Source: Myxococcus qinghaiensis
Lineage (GTDB): Bacteria; Myxococcota; Myxococcia; Myxococcales; Myxococcaceae
Assembly: GCF_024198215.1 (NCBI RefSeq)
Contig: NZ_JAKCFA010000023.1
Coordinates: 124,001 to 188,000 of the forward strand
Direction: 5' to 3'
DNA: 64,000 nucleotides
The first letter of the stretch is position 1; each line of letters starts with the position of its first letter. Both the position numbers and the translations under genes were made by a program. This document shows, in pieces, positions 53,168 through 60,634 of the stretch. A model generated the notes under the pieces. The model saw only the letters and a program-made list of their open reading frames with translations. It searched no databases and was not told where the DNA came from.

Positions 53168-53581
53168 ATGGCCAAGCTGACTGTGGAGATTGTCACCCCC
53201 GAGAAGCGCATCCTGTCGGTGCAGGCCGACGAGGCCATCGTGCCCGGCGGCAAGGGTCTGTTTGGCGTGCGGCCGGGGCACACCCCCTTCCTGTCGCTGA
53301 TGGAGCCGGGCCCGCTGACGCTCATCGAGGCCGGCAAGCGCGACGCGTACTTCGTCGCTGGCGGCTTCGTGGAAGTGGCCAACGACAAGGTGCTGGTGCT
53401 GGCGGACGCCGCGGAGCACGTGTCCGGCATCGACGTGGAGGGCGCGCGCAAGCGTCTGTCCGACGCGCAGGAGCGCCTCAAGGGCCTGTCCTCCGAGGAC
53501 GCCCGCTACGAGCTGGAGCAGGCCACGGTGCGTCGCGAGGCGGCCCGCATCGGCGCCGCGTCCACGGCCGCCCGGGGCTGA
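53168..53581 (+). CDS. atpC: F1F0 ATP synthase epsilon subunit
   Basis: A 137-residue epsilon subunit: N-terminal beta-sandwich with VEIVTPEKRILSVQADEAIV and LFGVRPGHTPFL, and a C-terminal helical pair with the usual Arg/Glu/Ala-rich sequence. It regulates ATP hydrolysis and connects gamma to the c-ring. It closes the scattered atp gene set. Confidence 0.95.
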   Translation: MAKLTVEIVTPEKRILSVQADEAIVPGGKGLFGVRPGHTPFLSLMEPGPLTLIEAGKRDAYFVAGGFVEVANDKVLVLADAAEHVSGIDVEGARKRLSDAQERLKGLSSEDARYELEQATVRREAARIGAASTAARG

Positions 53582-53587
53582 GTCAGC

Positions 53588-53609
53588 GTCCTGGCCTCAG
53601 GGCCAGGAC
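53588..53609. terminator. Perfect hairpin shared by atpC and the convergent regulator gene
   Basis: A perfect 9-bp stem (GTCCTGGCC and GGCCAGGAC) with loop TCAG starts seven bases after the atpC stop and overlaps the last codons and stop of the ArsR-type gene on the other strand. It probably serves as a bidirectional terminator. Confidence 0.6.
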
Positions 53610-54274
53610 AGCCCCAGCGACTTCTCGAAGCCCCGCCGGCCCTCGACGGTGAGCCGCACTCCGCGGCCCTCGGGCCGGCGTGCAATCCAGCGCAGCGCGA
53701 AGAGGCGCTCCGCCAGCGCGGCGCCCAGCGCCCCACCGACGTGGGCGCGGCGCTCGCTCCAGTCCAGGCAGCGGCGCGCGAAGGCGCGGCGGCCCTGGGA
53801 CAGCTCCTCCAGGTCCACGCCCCACTTCGTCATGAAGCGCTCGCCCGAGGCAGTGAGCGCGTAGCTGTCCTCGCTGGACTCCAGGAGTCCGCGTTGCTCC
53901 AGGCCCTCGGCCATCGCCACGCCCAGCGTGCCCGCCAGGTGGTCGTAGCAGGTGCGCGCGAAGCGGAGCGGCTCCGGGACGCGTACGGGCGCCACGCGCG
54001 TGGGCACGAGCAGGCTGAGCGCCTCCAGGGCGCGCGCGACGTCGGGGCTGGCGAGCCGGTAGTAGCGGTGCCGGCCCTGGACCTCCACGCGGACCAGGTT
54101 TCCCTCCAACAGCTTCGCCAGGTGTCCGCTCGCCGTCTGCGGGGAGATGCCCGCTTCGCGTGCGAGCTCTCCCGCCGTGCGCGCGGGCCCTTCGAGCAGG
54201 CGCGAGAGCATGCCCGCGCGTGTGGCGTCTCCGATGAGCGAGGCGGTGAGGGCGAGGTCGATGGGATGGGGCAT
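53597..54274 (-). CDS. ArsR-family winged-helix regulator
   Basis: About 225 residues from ATG at 54274; the frame continues to 54493 but is Arg/Pro-rich and unlikely to be coding. Residues about 1-90 are an ArsR HTH (ARTAGELAREAGISPQTASG, then HLAKLLEGNLV and a winged segment GRHRYYRL). A C-terminal domain of about 130 residues with one Cys pair could sense a ligand or form a dimer. There is no canonical metal-binding ELCVCDL motif. It is divergent from the nitric oxide operon and might respond to a related stress, but no link is shown. Confidence 0.85.
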   Translation of the reverse strand: MPHPIDLALTASLIGDATRAGMLSRLLEGPARTAGELAREAGISPQTASGHLAKLLEGNLVRVEVQGRHRYYRLASPDVARALEALSLLVPTRVAPVRVPEPLRFARTCYDHLAGTLGVAMAEGLEQRGLLESSEDSYALTASGERFMTKWGVDLEELSQGRRAFARRCLDWSERRAHVGGALGAALAERLFALRWIARRPEGRGVRLTVEGRRGFEKSLGLSWP

Positions 54275-54570
54275 GACGGGAGCTTGCGCACGGAGCGTAC
54301 CAGGACGTTTCGGTGTGCGCCGAAGCGTGGCCGAACCTGGAGCGCACGCGGGAGGCCGTGGTGAACCTGCCCTCCGCGTCCTTGTGGCCTCAAGTCGAAC
54401 GCTGGTGGCCCCTGCTCTAACGTGTTCCGCCACGACGTCGGCACCAGCGCGGCCCTGGGCCGCAACTTCCGCGCGGAGACGTGAATCCCCCACGACGGCG
54501 CCTCCAGGGCCCCGCCTGATTCCATCGATTCAACCGCCTTGTCCGACGAAGTTGACGTTACGCTCGAATC

Positions 54571-54589
54571 GATGCATTTGAAATGCATC
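54571..54589 (+). promoter_or_regulatory. NsrR operator (perfect palindrome)
   Basis: GATGCATTT-G-AAATGCATC is a perfect 9-1-9 palindrome, 36 bp before the globin start. It matches the known NsrR consensus (ATGCATTT-n-AAATGCAT half-sites). NsrR is encoded third in the operon that follows, so nitric-oxide-relieved autoregulated repression is strongly suggested. Confidence 0.85.
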
Positions 54590-54624
54590 TTTAGGCCCGG
54601 ACCGGGCGAAAGGGGCGGACCGAG

Positions 54625-55008
54625 ATGAGCACGGCGGCGCAGGAGAAGAGCGTTTACGAGCAGATTGGCGGAGAGCCGGCGATGGCGGCGGCGGTGGACG
54701 TGTTCTACCGGAAGGTGCTGTCGGACGACCGCATCAGCCACTTCTTCGAGGACGTGGACATGGAGCGCCAGGCCGCGAAGCAGAAGGCGTTCCTGACGAT
54801 GGTGACGGGCGGCCCGTCGAACTACTCGGGCAAGGACATGCGCGCGGGGCATGCGCCCCTGGTGAAGCGCGGGCTGAACGAGACGCACTTCGACGCGGTG
54901 GTGGAGCACCTGCGCGCGACGCTGGAGGAGCTCAACGTGCCCGCGCCGCTGGTGGAGCGGGTGCTCTCCATCGCCGGTGGCGCTCGCGCGGACGTGCTCA
55001 ACCGCTGA
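54625..55008 (+). CDS. glbN: Group I truncated haemoglobin (trHbN type)
   Basis: A 127-residue 2/2 globin. Features include the phenylalanine pair at 40-41 (HFFEDVDM), Tyr28 in the B helix (DVFYRKVL), which in HbN helps bind ligand and detoxify nitric oxide, and proximal His76 in DMRAGHAPLV. The Gly-Gly pairs typical of group I are present (IGGEPA, TGGPSNY). It should oxidise NO to nitrate when re-reduced. It is the first gene of the NsrR operon, 18 bp ahead of a flavin reductase that is the likely electron donor. Confidence 0.92.
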   Translation: MSTAAQEKSVYEQIGGEPAMAAAVDVFYRKVLSDDRISHFFEDVDMERQAAKQKAFLTMVTGGPSNYSGKDMRAGHAPLVKRGLNETHFDAVVEHLRATLEELNVPAPLVERVLSIAGGARADVLNR

Positions 55009-55026
55009 AGCCACCGGAGGCGCGCC

Positions 55027-56016
55027 ATGGCCAGGGTCAAGCACGAGTCACGGTGGTATCCGCTGGAGTCCGAGGAGAGCGTGCTGGACGGCCTCTTGCG
55101 ACAGGGGGTGGCGGTGCCGAACGCGTGCCGCGCCGGAGCCTGTCAGTCCTGCCTCATGCGCGCGCTGTCGGGCGAAATCCCGGAGGCCGCGCGCGTGGGG
55201 CTGAAGGACACGCTGCGCACGCAGGGCTACTTCCTCGCGTGTGTCTGCAAGCCCGTCGCGGGCACGGAGCTGGAGGTGGCGGGCGCGGACGCGCTGCGTG
55301 TGCCCGCGCGCATCGACTCGCTGACGCTCTTGTCCGCAAGCGTGCTGCGGGTGCGGCTGTCCACCGACGCGCCCTTCGACTACCGCGCGGGGCAGTACGT
55401 GTCACTGCTGCGGGCGGATGGGCTGGCTCGCAGCTACTCCCTGGCGAGCCTGCCGCGCGAGGGTCTGCTGGAGCTGCACGTGCGCCTGATACCAGGCGGG
55501 GCGATGAGCGGCTGGCTCGCCCGGGAAGCGCGCGTCGGTGACACCGTGGCGGTGCAAGGCCCTGCCGGGAGTTGCTTCTACGTGCCCGGCCATCCCGAGC
55601 AGCCGCTGCTGCTGGCGGGCACCGGCACGGGGCTGGCTCCGCTCCACGGCATCGTCCGGGACGCGCTGGAGTCGGGGCACACCGGACCCATCTGGCTCTT
55701 CCACGGCGCGCGCACGCCCGAGGGGCTCTACCTGATGGACGCGCTGCGTGAGCTGGCCGCGCGACACTCGGGTTTCCACTACAGGCCTTGTGTGTTGACG
55801 GGCGGCAGCCGCGACGTGGCCGAGGGCGCCCTCGACGTGCTCATCCGCGCGGAGTGCCCCAGGCCGGTGGGCTTCCGTGCGTGGCTCTGCGGCGATTCTG
55901 GAATGGTGTTATCCCTGCGCAAGAAGCTCTTCCTCTCGGGACTCTCGCTGAAGGACCTCCACGCGGATGCCTTCCTGCCGAGCGCTCCCCGGGTGGAGCC
56001 CGTCGGAGCCCGCTGA
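55027..56016 (+). CDS. Ferredoxin-FAD-NAD reductase (partner of the globin)
   Basis: A 329-residue electron-transfer protein. Residues 1-90 are a plant-type 2Fe-2S domain with cysteines in ACRAGACQSC and a fourth in FLACVC. The FNR-like module follows, with the FAD motif RSYSLAS, the NAD-binding GTGTGLAPLHG and a C-terminal CGDSGMV. It would pass electrons from NAD(P)H to the haemoglobin encoded just upstream, together reproducing the two halves of flavohaemoglobin Hmp, with an extra iron-sulfur domain. The ATG at 55027 follows GGAGG. Confidence 0.9.
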   Translation: MARVKHESRWYPLESEESVLDGLLRQGVAVPNACRAGACQSCLMRALSGEIPEAARVGLKDTLRTQGYFLACVCKPVAGTELEVAGADALRVPARIDSLTLLSASVLRVRLSTDAPFDYRAGQYVSLLRADGLARSYSLASLPREGLLELHVRLIPGGAMSGWLAREARVGDTVAVQGPAGSCFYVPGHPEQPLLLAGTGTGLAPLHGIVRDALESGHTGPIWLFHGARTPEGLYLMDALRELAARHSGFHYRPCVLTGGSRDVAEGALDVLIRAECPRPVGFRAWLCGDSGMVLSLRKKLFLSGLSLKDLHADAFLPSAPRVEPVGAR

Positions 56017-56018
56017 CC

Positions 56019-56465
56019 GTGCACCTCACCCTCCACGCCGACTACTCGCTGCGCGTCCTGCTCTACCTCGCCGCCCGTCCTGGAAGGCTCGCCTCCACCC
56101 AGGAGCTGGCGGACGCGTACGGCATCTCCAAGCACCACCTGGTGCGGGTGGTGCAGACGCTGTCGGGCGAGGGCTTCGTGGAAGTCAAAGCGGGCCGCTC
56201 CGGCGGCGTCACGCTGGCACGCCCCCCGAAGGACATCTCCGTGGGCAAGGTGCTGCGCGCGGCGGAGCCGGACTTCGAATTGGTGGAGTGCTTCAACCGT
56301 GAAACCAACACGTGCCCCATCGCCCCGGCCTGTGGGCTCAAGGGCGTGCTGGCCGAGGCGCGCGAGGCCTTCCTCGCCGTGCTGGACCGGTACACACTGG
56401 CGGACCTGGTCGGCCGCTCCCGCAAGGATTTGGCCGACTTCTTCCTTCCCGTGACGGCGCCATGA
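56019..56465 (+). CDS. nsrR: NsrR-type Rrf2 nitric oxide-sensing repressor
   Basis: A 148-residue Rrf2 protein from GTG at 56019, two bases after the reductase stop. The HTH is ELADAYGISKHHLVRVVQTL with the wing AGRSGGVTLARPP. Three cysteines in VECFNRETNTCPIAPACGLK form the iron-sulfur site of NsrR, which is destroyed by NO to relieve repression. The matching palindrome at 54571 lies before the operon. Its stop overlaps the next start as ATGA. Confidence 0.93.
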   Translation: MHLTLHADYSLRVLLYLAARPGRLASTQELADAYGISKHHLVRVVQTLSGEGFVEVKAGRSGGVTLARPPKDISVGKVLRAAEPDFELVECFNRETNTCPIAPACGLKGVLAEAREAFLAVLDRYTLADLVGRSRKDLADFFLPVTAP

Positions 56466-56722
56466 CCTCTGCCCCGCTCGAGCTGTTCCACCGCATCGCC
56501 GACAAGCCCTCCGCCGCGGCGCGCCGCTACATCGTCGACCACGCGCTGGAGGACCGCATCGTCTTCCGCAACCTCGTGTACGCGGAGGCCGAGCTGGACT
56601 GGACGCTGCATGGCGGCCACTCCACACCCGCACTCTGGGACGGGACGCACCTGCACCAGGGCGCGGAGGCGGTGCTGGCGCGCTTGCAGGCCGTCGTCAA
56701 CCTGGGCCGCGACGACGCGTGA
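56462..56722 (+). CDS. Glutaredoxin/thioredoxin-like small protein without CxxC
   Basis: An 86-residue protein coupled to nsrR by a 4-bp ATGA overlap. The sequence (APLELFHRIADKPSAAARRY, then FRNLVYAEAELD and STPALWDGTHLHQGAEAVLA) fits a glutaredoxin or GST N-terminal fold: a beta-alpha-beta start, the cis-Pro segment STPALWDG and a final helix. No cysteine pair exists where a redoxin active site would be. It may bind glutathione or a partner protein. Its place in the NsrR operon suggests a role in nitrosative stress. Confidence 0.75.
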   Translation: MTSAPLELFHRIADKPSAAARRYIVDHALEDRIVFRNLVYAEAELDWTLHGGHSTPALWDGTHLHQGAEAVLARLQAVVNLGRDDA

Positions 56723-56949
56723 CGCGTGACGGCGCGTGTGCCGACTCCCGCGTGGGGCTGCCACCTGCGCGCTCCTCGTGCGCCATGCGCTCCGTGTGAG
56801 CGGACGCGCTGAAGCTTCCGGAGTTGGACACGCGTGCAGGTGCGCGAATGCATGCTGGTGCTCGGGCTTGCCGCGCGCGTGCTGGTTGCGATAGTCAGCC
56901 CACCCCCGCGTGTGACGACTCGGGGGGCACGAGGCAAGGAGGGTGGACG
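56723..56949. other. Intergenic region after the nitric oxide operon
   Basis: About 230 bp with no credible gene or clear terminator; the frames here are shadow-like. Confidence 0.4.
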
Positions 56950-57102
56950 GTGATGACGGCGGGCGTCCTGGTGTACGGAGCGGAAGTCGTTCGCGTGAAA
57001 CACGCGGGTGCCGTCCTCCTCCGCGAGTCAAGTCCCCACGCGTGTCATTTCGTCGGAAGCCGCGCGCGATTCGCGCGCTTCTCCCTGTCCGTCCAGCCCT
57101 GA
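56950..57102 (+). CDS. Possible small ORF with a strong ribosome site
   Basis: A GTG-ATG pair at 56950-56955 is preceded by AAGGAGGG at an ideal distance and opens a 50-codon frame beginning MTAGVLVYGAEVVRVKHAGA and ending with a basic, aromatic tail. No family is recognised. It may be a real small gene or a remnant. It ends 24 bp before the ADP-ribosylglycohydrolase gene. Confidence 0.3.
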   Translation: MMTAGVLVYGAEVVRVKHAGAVLLRESSPHACHFVGSRARFARFSLSVQP

Positions 57103-57126
57103 GCCTCGGTTAATCTCCTCGAATCC

Positions 57127-58155
57127 ATGCCGCTGACTCCCTCCGAGCGCCAGGACAGGTTCCAAGCGGCGTTCGTGGGGCTCGCCATTGGGGATGCGCT
57201 CGGCTTTCCGCTGCGCGGAATCCCCCCCGCGAGCCTCGCGCGGCTGCCGGGGCTCGCCGAGGACTTCGCGCCCAGGCCGCGCGGCAAGTTCGCCAAGGGC
57301 CAGTTCAGCGACGACACGCAGCTCTTGCTCGCGGCGGCGGAGAGCGTCATCCGCGAGGGCCGCGTGGACGGGCGCAGCGCGGCGGCGCACCTGGCGTGGC
57401 TGTGGCAGGAGGGCATCATCCTCCAGCCGCCCCGCAGCCTCGCGGAGTCGCTCCAGCGGCTCTCCAGCGGCACGCCGTGGATGAGCGCGGGCGCGCCCCT
57501 GGGCACGCGCTGTCCGTCGGTGCTCAGCCGCTCGCTGGTGGTGGGCCTGTTGGAGAGCGGGCAGCGCGCGCGCCTGCCGCATGACGCGGGCGTGCTCACC
57601 GTCATCACCCACAAGGACCCTGTCTGTTCCGCCGCCGCCGCCGCCTTCGCGCAGGCCGCCGCGCTGGGCATGGAGGAGGCGCCGCTGACGCCCTCGGCCT
57701 TCTGCGAGCAGCTGTCGCTGACGGCCGCCGTGCACGACAAGGGACTGGCGGAGGAGCTGCGGCACCTGCCCCGGCTCCTGACGTGGGACACCGCGCGCGC
57801 GCTGTCGCAGCTTCGCAAGGTGGGCGTGCCCCCCAGCGAGCTGAAGGGCGTGGACGGGCTGCCCTCGCACGTGGTGCCCGTGCTGCTGACGTCGCTGTAC
57901 GCCGCGCTGAAGGTGCCCCACGACTTCCGCGAGGCGGTGGCGCTGGTGCTGCGCTGTGGCGGAGAAGCGGACGTCGCGGCGGCGTTGACGGGCGCGTTGC
58001 TGGGCGCGCACCTGGGCACGCGCGCGCTCCCCGCGCGCCTGCGCAAGCAGGTGCTGTACATGGACAACCTGGTGGACACCGCGGACCGACTGTTCCGGGC
58101 CCACCAGGTGCGCGAGACGCTGGCCACGGCCCTGGCCCACCAACGCCGCCGCTAG
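57127..58155 (+). CDS. ADP-ribosylglycohydrolase family protein (DraG-like)
   Basis: A 342-residue all-helical protein of the DraG/ARH family, which removes ADP-ribose from proteins or small molecules using two magnesium ions. The first metal motif is present as GQFSDDTQLLLA, and the opening GLAIGDALGFPLRG is typical. The second metal motif, normally GGDTDT, reads CGGEADVAAALTGALLGAHL, so the metal ligands there are altered. This may change specificity or reduce activity. It starts at ATG 57127. No ADP-ribosyltransferase is nearby. Confidence 0.85.
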   Translation: MPLTPSERQDRFQAAFVGLAIGDALGFPLRGIPPASLARLPGLAEDFAPRPRGKFAKGQFSDDTQLLLAAAESVIREGRVDGRSAAAHLAWLWQEGIILQPPRSLAESLQRLSSGTPWMSAGAPLGTRCPSVLSRSLVVGLLESGQRARLPHDAGVLTVITHKDPVCSAAAAAFAQAAALGMEEAPLTPSAFCEQLSLTAAVHDKGLAEELRHLPRLLTWDTARALSQLRKVGVPPSELKGVDGLPSHVVPVLLTSLYAALKVPHDFREAVALVLRCGGEADVAAALTGALLGAHLGTRALPARLRKQVLYMDNLVDTADRLFRAHQVRETLATALAHQRRR

Positions 58156-58331
58156 CCCCTCGCGAGTCTCCCCAGGCAGGCGACCAGGCGGGCCGGTCCT
58201 GCACTTCCAGGCGGGCTTTGCGCGCTCGTCCGCCCTGCCCACCTTGTCCGGAGGAGTGGGGCCAGGTGCCGGCCGAGCGGACGGGCGCGCACCCGGGAGT
58301 CCCCCTCCACGGAACGCGGGAGACGTGAGTC

Positions 58332-58736
58332 GTGGACCTCGAATCGGAACGCCTGGAACGGAGCCAACTGGAGTCGCTCTCCACGACGGAGCTCATCCGG
58401 CATGCCCTGGCGGAGACGCGCCTGTTGGTGCGCGCCGAGGTGCTGCACGCCAAGAAGGAGCTTCGTGACGAGCTGAAGGCCGCGCGCACCGCGGGCATCC
58501 TCATTGGCGCGGGCGCGGTGCTGGCCCTCACGTCGCTGGCGGTGCTCTTCGTGGCGCTGGGCCTGGCCCTGCCCCTGGGCGCGGCCCTGGGCGTGCTGCT
58601 GGTGGGCGTGGTGCTGCTCGCCATCGCCGGCGGCATGCTCTTCCTGGGCAGCAAGCGGGTGCCCAAGAAGCCCCTGACGCACACGCAGGAGCGTCTGAAG
58701 CTCGACTACCAGCTCACACGGGAGACGCTGCAATGA
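58332..58736 (+). CDS. Phage-holin-like (DUF1469) membrane protein
   Basis: A 134-residue protein from GTG at 58332. A charged N-terminal amphipathic region (LSTTELIRHALAETRLLVRA) is followed by two hydrophobic segments with ILIGAGAVLALTSLAVLFVA and LGVLLVGVVLLAIAGGMLF, the layout of the Phage_holin_3_6 family common in non-phage bacterial genomes. It is coupled to the DUF3618 gene by an ATGA overlap, a recurring pair. Its function is probably membrane-associated, not lysis. Confidence 0.82.
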   Translation: MDLESERLERSQLESLSTTELIRHALAETRLLVRAEVLHAKKELRDELKAARTAGILIGAGAVLALTSLAVLFVALGLALPLGAALGVLLVGVVLLAIAGGMLFLGSKRVPKKPLTHTQERLKLDYQLTRETLQ

Positions 58737-59242
58737 ACGGCAACGGCCGAGGGGGCAACGAGCTGGCGGAGCGTCAACGCCACGTCGACCACCGCATCAC
58801 CAAGGGCATGGATGACCGCAAGCAGGTGGAGCAGACCGCGGACCGCATCCGGGATGAGCTCCTGTTGACGTTGGAGGAGTTGGACCGGCGGCGCGGGCGC
58901 ATCCTCGATGTCCGCTATCAGGCGAAGCAGCACTCGGGCGCGCTGGTGGCCGCGGGCGCCGTGGCCATGGTGCTGGTGGGCGCGGGCGTGGGCCTGGCCA
59001 TCTACCGCTCCCGCCACCGCGCGGAGGTGCTGCGCAAGAAGCGGCGCAAGGCGCTCCAGCGGGCCTGGGAGCATCCGGACCAGGTGGCCGCCAGCGCGGA
59101 CCAGCGCCCCGTGGGCGCCGAGCTGGGCCGCAAGCTCGTCCTCATCTTCGCCACCACGCTGGCCACCGCCGTGGCCAAGAACTCCGTGAAGACGCTCGTG
59201 CCCGCCCGTCAGGCCCCGAGCCCCGCTTTGCCGGAGGAGTAG
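58733..59242 (+). CDS. DUF3618-like membrane protein
   Basis: A 169-residue protein whose ATG overlaps the preceding stop. It has the DUF3618-type N-terminus (KQVEQTADRIRDELLLTLEE), a membrane segment (GALVAAGAVAMVLVGAGVGLA) and a basic region, then a second weakly hydrophobic stretch near the C-terminus. It pairs with the holin-like gene in many genomes. Function unknown. It ends 39 bp before cydA. Confidence 0.8.
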   Translation: MNGNGRGGNELAERQRHVDHRITKGMDDRKQVEQTADRIRDELLLTLEELDRRRGRILDVRYQAKQHSGALVAAGAVAMVLVGAGVGLAIYRSRHRAEVLRKKRRKALQRAWEHPDQVAASADQRPVGAELGRKLVLIFATTLATAVAKNSVKTLVPARQAPSPALPEE

Positions 59243-59262
59243 AAAATCTGAATGCGTAACAA

Positions 59263-59289
59263 ATGGGCATAATGCATTCTGATGCCCAT
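59263..59289 (+). promoter_or_regulatory. Inverted repeat overlapping the cydA start
   Basis: ATGGGCAT (59263-59270) and ATGCCCAT (59282-59289) form a perfect 8-bp inverted repeat around the self-complementary AATGCATT (59271-59278), and the right arm contains both candidate start codons. An AATGCGT stretch precedes it at 59251. The ATGCAT core also occurs in the NsrR site at 54571, but spacing does not match, so any NsrR link is speculative. It could act as operator or as a translational structure. Confidence 0.45.
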
Positions 59290-60634
59290 GACGGACCTGC
59301 TCTATGCGCGGGCGCAGATGGGCCTGTCGCTCGCGTTCCACATCGTGTTCGCGGCGGCGGGCGTGGCGTTGCCAGTGCTCATGGTGCTGAGTGACTGGAA
59401 GCAGCGGCGCACGGGAGATGCCGACTATCGGAAGCTGAGCCAGAAGCTGGCGAAGGGGACGGCCATCCTCTTCGCGGTGGGCGCGGTGAGCGGCACGGTG
59501 TTGTCGTTCGAGCTGGGCCTGCTGTGGCCGGAGTTCATGGGCCAGTACGGCGAAGTCATCGGCCTGCCCTTCAGCCTGGAGGGCGTGGCGTTCTTCACCG
59601 AGGCCATCTTCCTGGGCATCTATTTGTACGGCCGCGAGCGGGTGTCGCCGGGGCTGCACCTGTTCTCCGGCGTCATGGTGGCGGTGAGCGGCGCGGCCAG
59701 CGCGTTCTTCGTCACGCTGGTCAACGTGTTCATGAACGACCCGTCGGGCTTCGTGGCCACGCCGCACGGGCCCACGGATATCGAACCGCTGAAGGCGATG
59801 TTCAGCCCGGGCTGGCTCACCCAGACGTCGCACGTGCTGCTCTCCTGCTATCAGGCGAGCGCGTTCGCGATGGCGGGCATCCACGCCTTCGTGCTCTTGC
59901 GCCATCCGGGCTCGGCCTTCCATCGCAAGGCGCTGTCGGTGGCGCTGCCGCTCGCGTGTGTCACCGCGCTGCTCCAGCCCGTTGTCGGAGACCTGTCCGC
60001 CAAGCACGTGGCGAAGGCGCAGCCGGTGAAGCTGGCGGCGATGGAGGGACAGTTCGAGACGGAGCGCGGCGCGCCGCTGCGGGTGGGCGGGTTGCCGGAC
60101 GTGGAGACGGGGACTGTCTCGCACGCGTTGGACATCCCCAAGGGCCTGTCCATCCTCGCGTTTGGAGATCCGAACGCGGAGGTGAAGGGGCTCAACGAGT
60201 TCCCTCGCGACACGTGGCCGCCGGTGGCGAAGGTGCACGTGGCCTTCCAGGTGATGGTGGGCACGGGCAGCGCCATGGCGTTGCTGGCGCTGGTGACGCT
60301 CGGGTACCGGTGGCGCAGGAAGGCGTGGCCCTCGGGGCGGAAGATGATGTGGGCGTGGCTGGTGTCGGGGCCGCTCGGGCTGGTGGCGTTGGAGGCGGGG
60401 TGGCTCGTCACCGAGTGGGGACGGCAGCCGTGGATTGTCCGGGGCGTCATGCGCACGGCGGACGCGGTGACGCCGGTGCCGCACCTGGCCGCGCCGTTCT
60501 GGACCTTCACCGTCGTGTACGTGTTCCTCGGCGTGGTGGTGGTGGCGCTGTTGAAGCGGCAGGTGGCGGACACGCTGCCGGACCGCGAGCCGAAGGGGCC
60601 TGACGCGAAGGGAGGCGGGGCCCATGTCCACTGA
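59282..60634 (+). CDS. cydA: Cytochrome bd-type quinol oxidase subunit I (short Q-loop)
   Basis: A 450-residue membrane subunit carrying the haems of a bd oxidase. Visible features are LAFHIVFAAAGVALPV with a haem-ligand His, GLPFSLEGVAFFTEAIFLGI, the Met-containing VAFQVMVGTGSAM and the GRQPW signature (TEWGRQPWIV). The Q-loop is short, as in cyanide-insensitive CIO-type oxidases. It reduces oxygen to water with quinol and is relatively resistant to nitric oxide. The start is ATG at 59282 or 59288. Its stop overlaps cydB by 11 bp. Confidence 0.95.
   Translation: MPMTDLLYARAQMGLSLAFHIVFAAAGVALPVLMVLSDWKQRRTGDADYRKLSQKLAKGTAILFAVGAVSGTVLSFELGLLWPEFMGQYGEVIGLPFSLEGVAFFTEAIFLGIYLYGRERVSPGLHLFSGVMVAVSGAASAFFVTLVNVFMNDPSGFVATPHGPTDIEPLKAMFSPGWLTQTSHVLLSCYQASAFAMAGIHAFVLLRHPGSAFHRKALSVALPLACVTALLQPVVGDLSAKHVAKAQPVKLAAMEGQFETERGAPLRVGGLPDVETGTVSHALDIPKGLSILAFGDPNAEVKGLNEFPRDTWPPVAKVHVAFQVMVGTGSAMALLALVTLGYRWRRKAWPSGRKMMWAWLVSGPLGLVALEAGWLVTEWGRQPWIVRGVMRTADAVTPVPHLAAPFWTFTVVYVFLGVVVVALLKRQVADTLPDREPKGPDAKGGGAHVH

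Noticed and set aside
58332..59242. Prophage or lysis module suggested by the holin-like protein
   Set aside because: No endolysin or phage gene is nearby; this DUF1469-DUF3618 pair is common on ordinary bacterial chromosomes.
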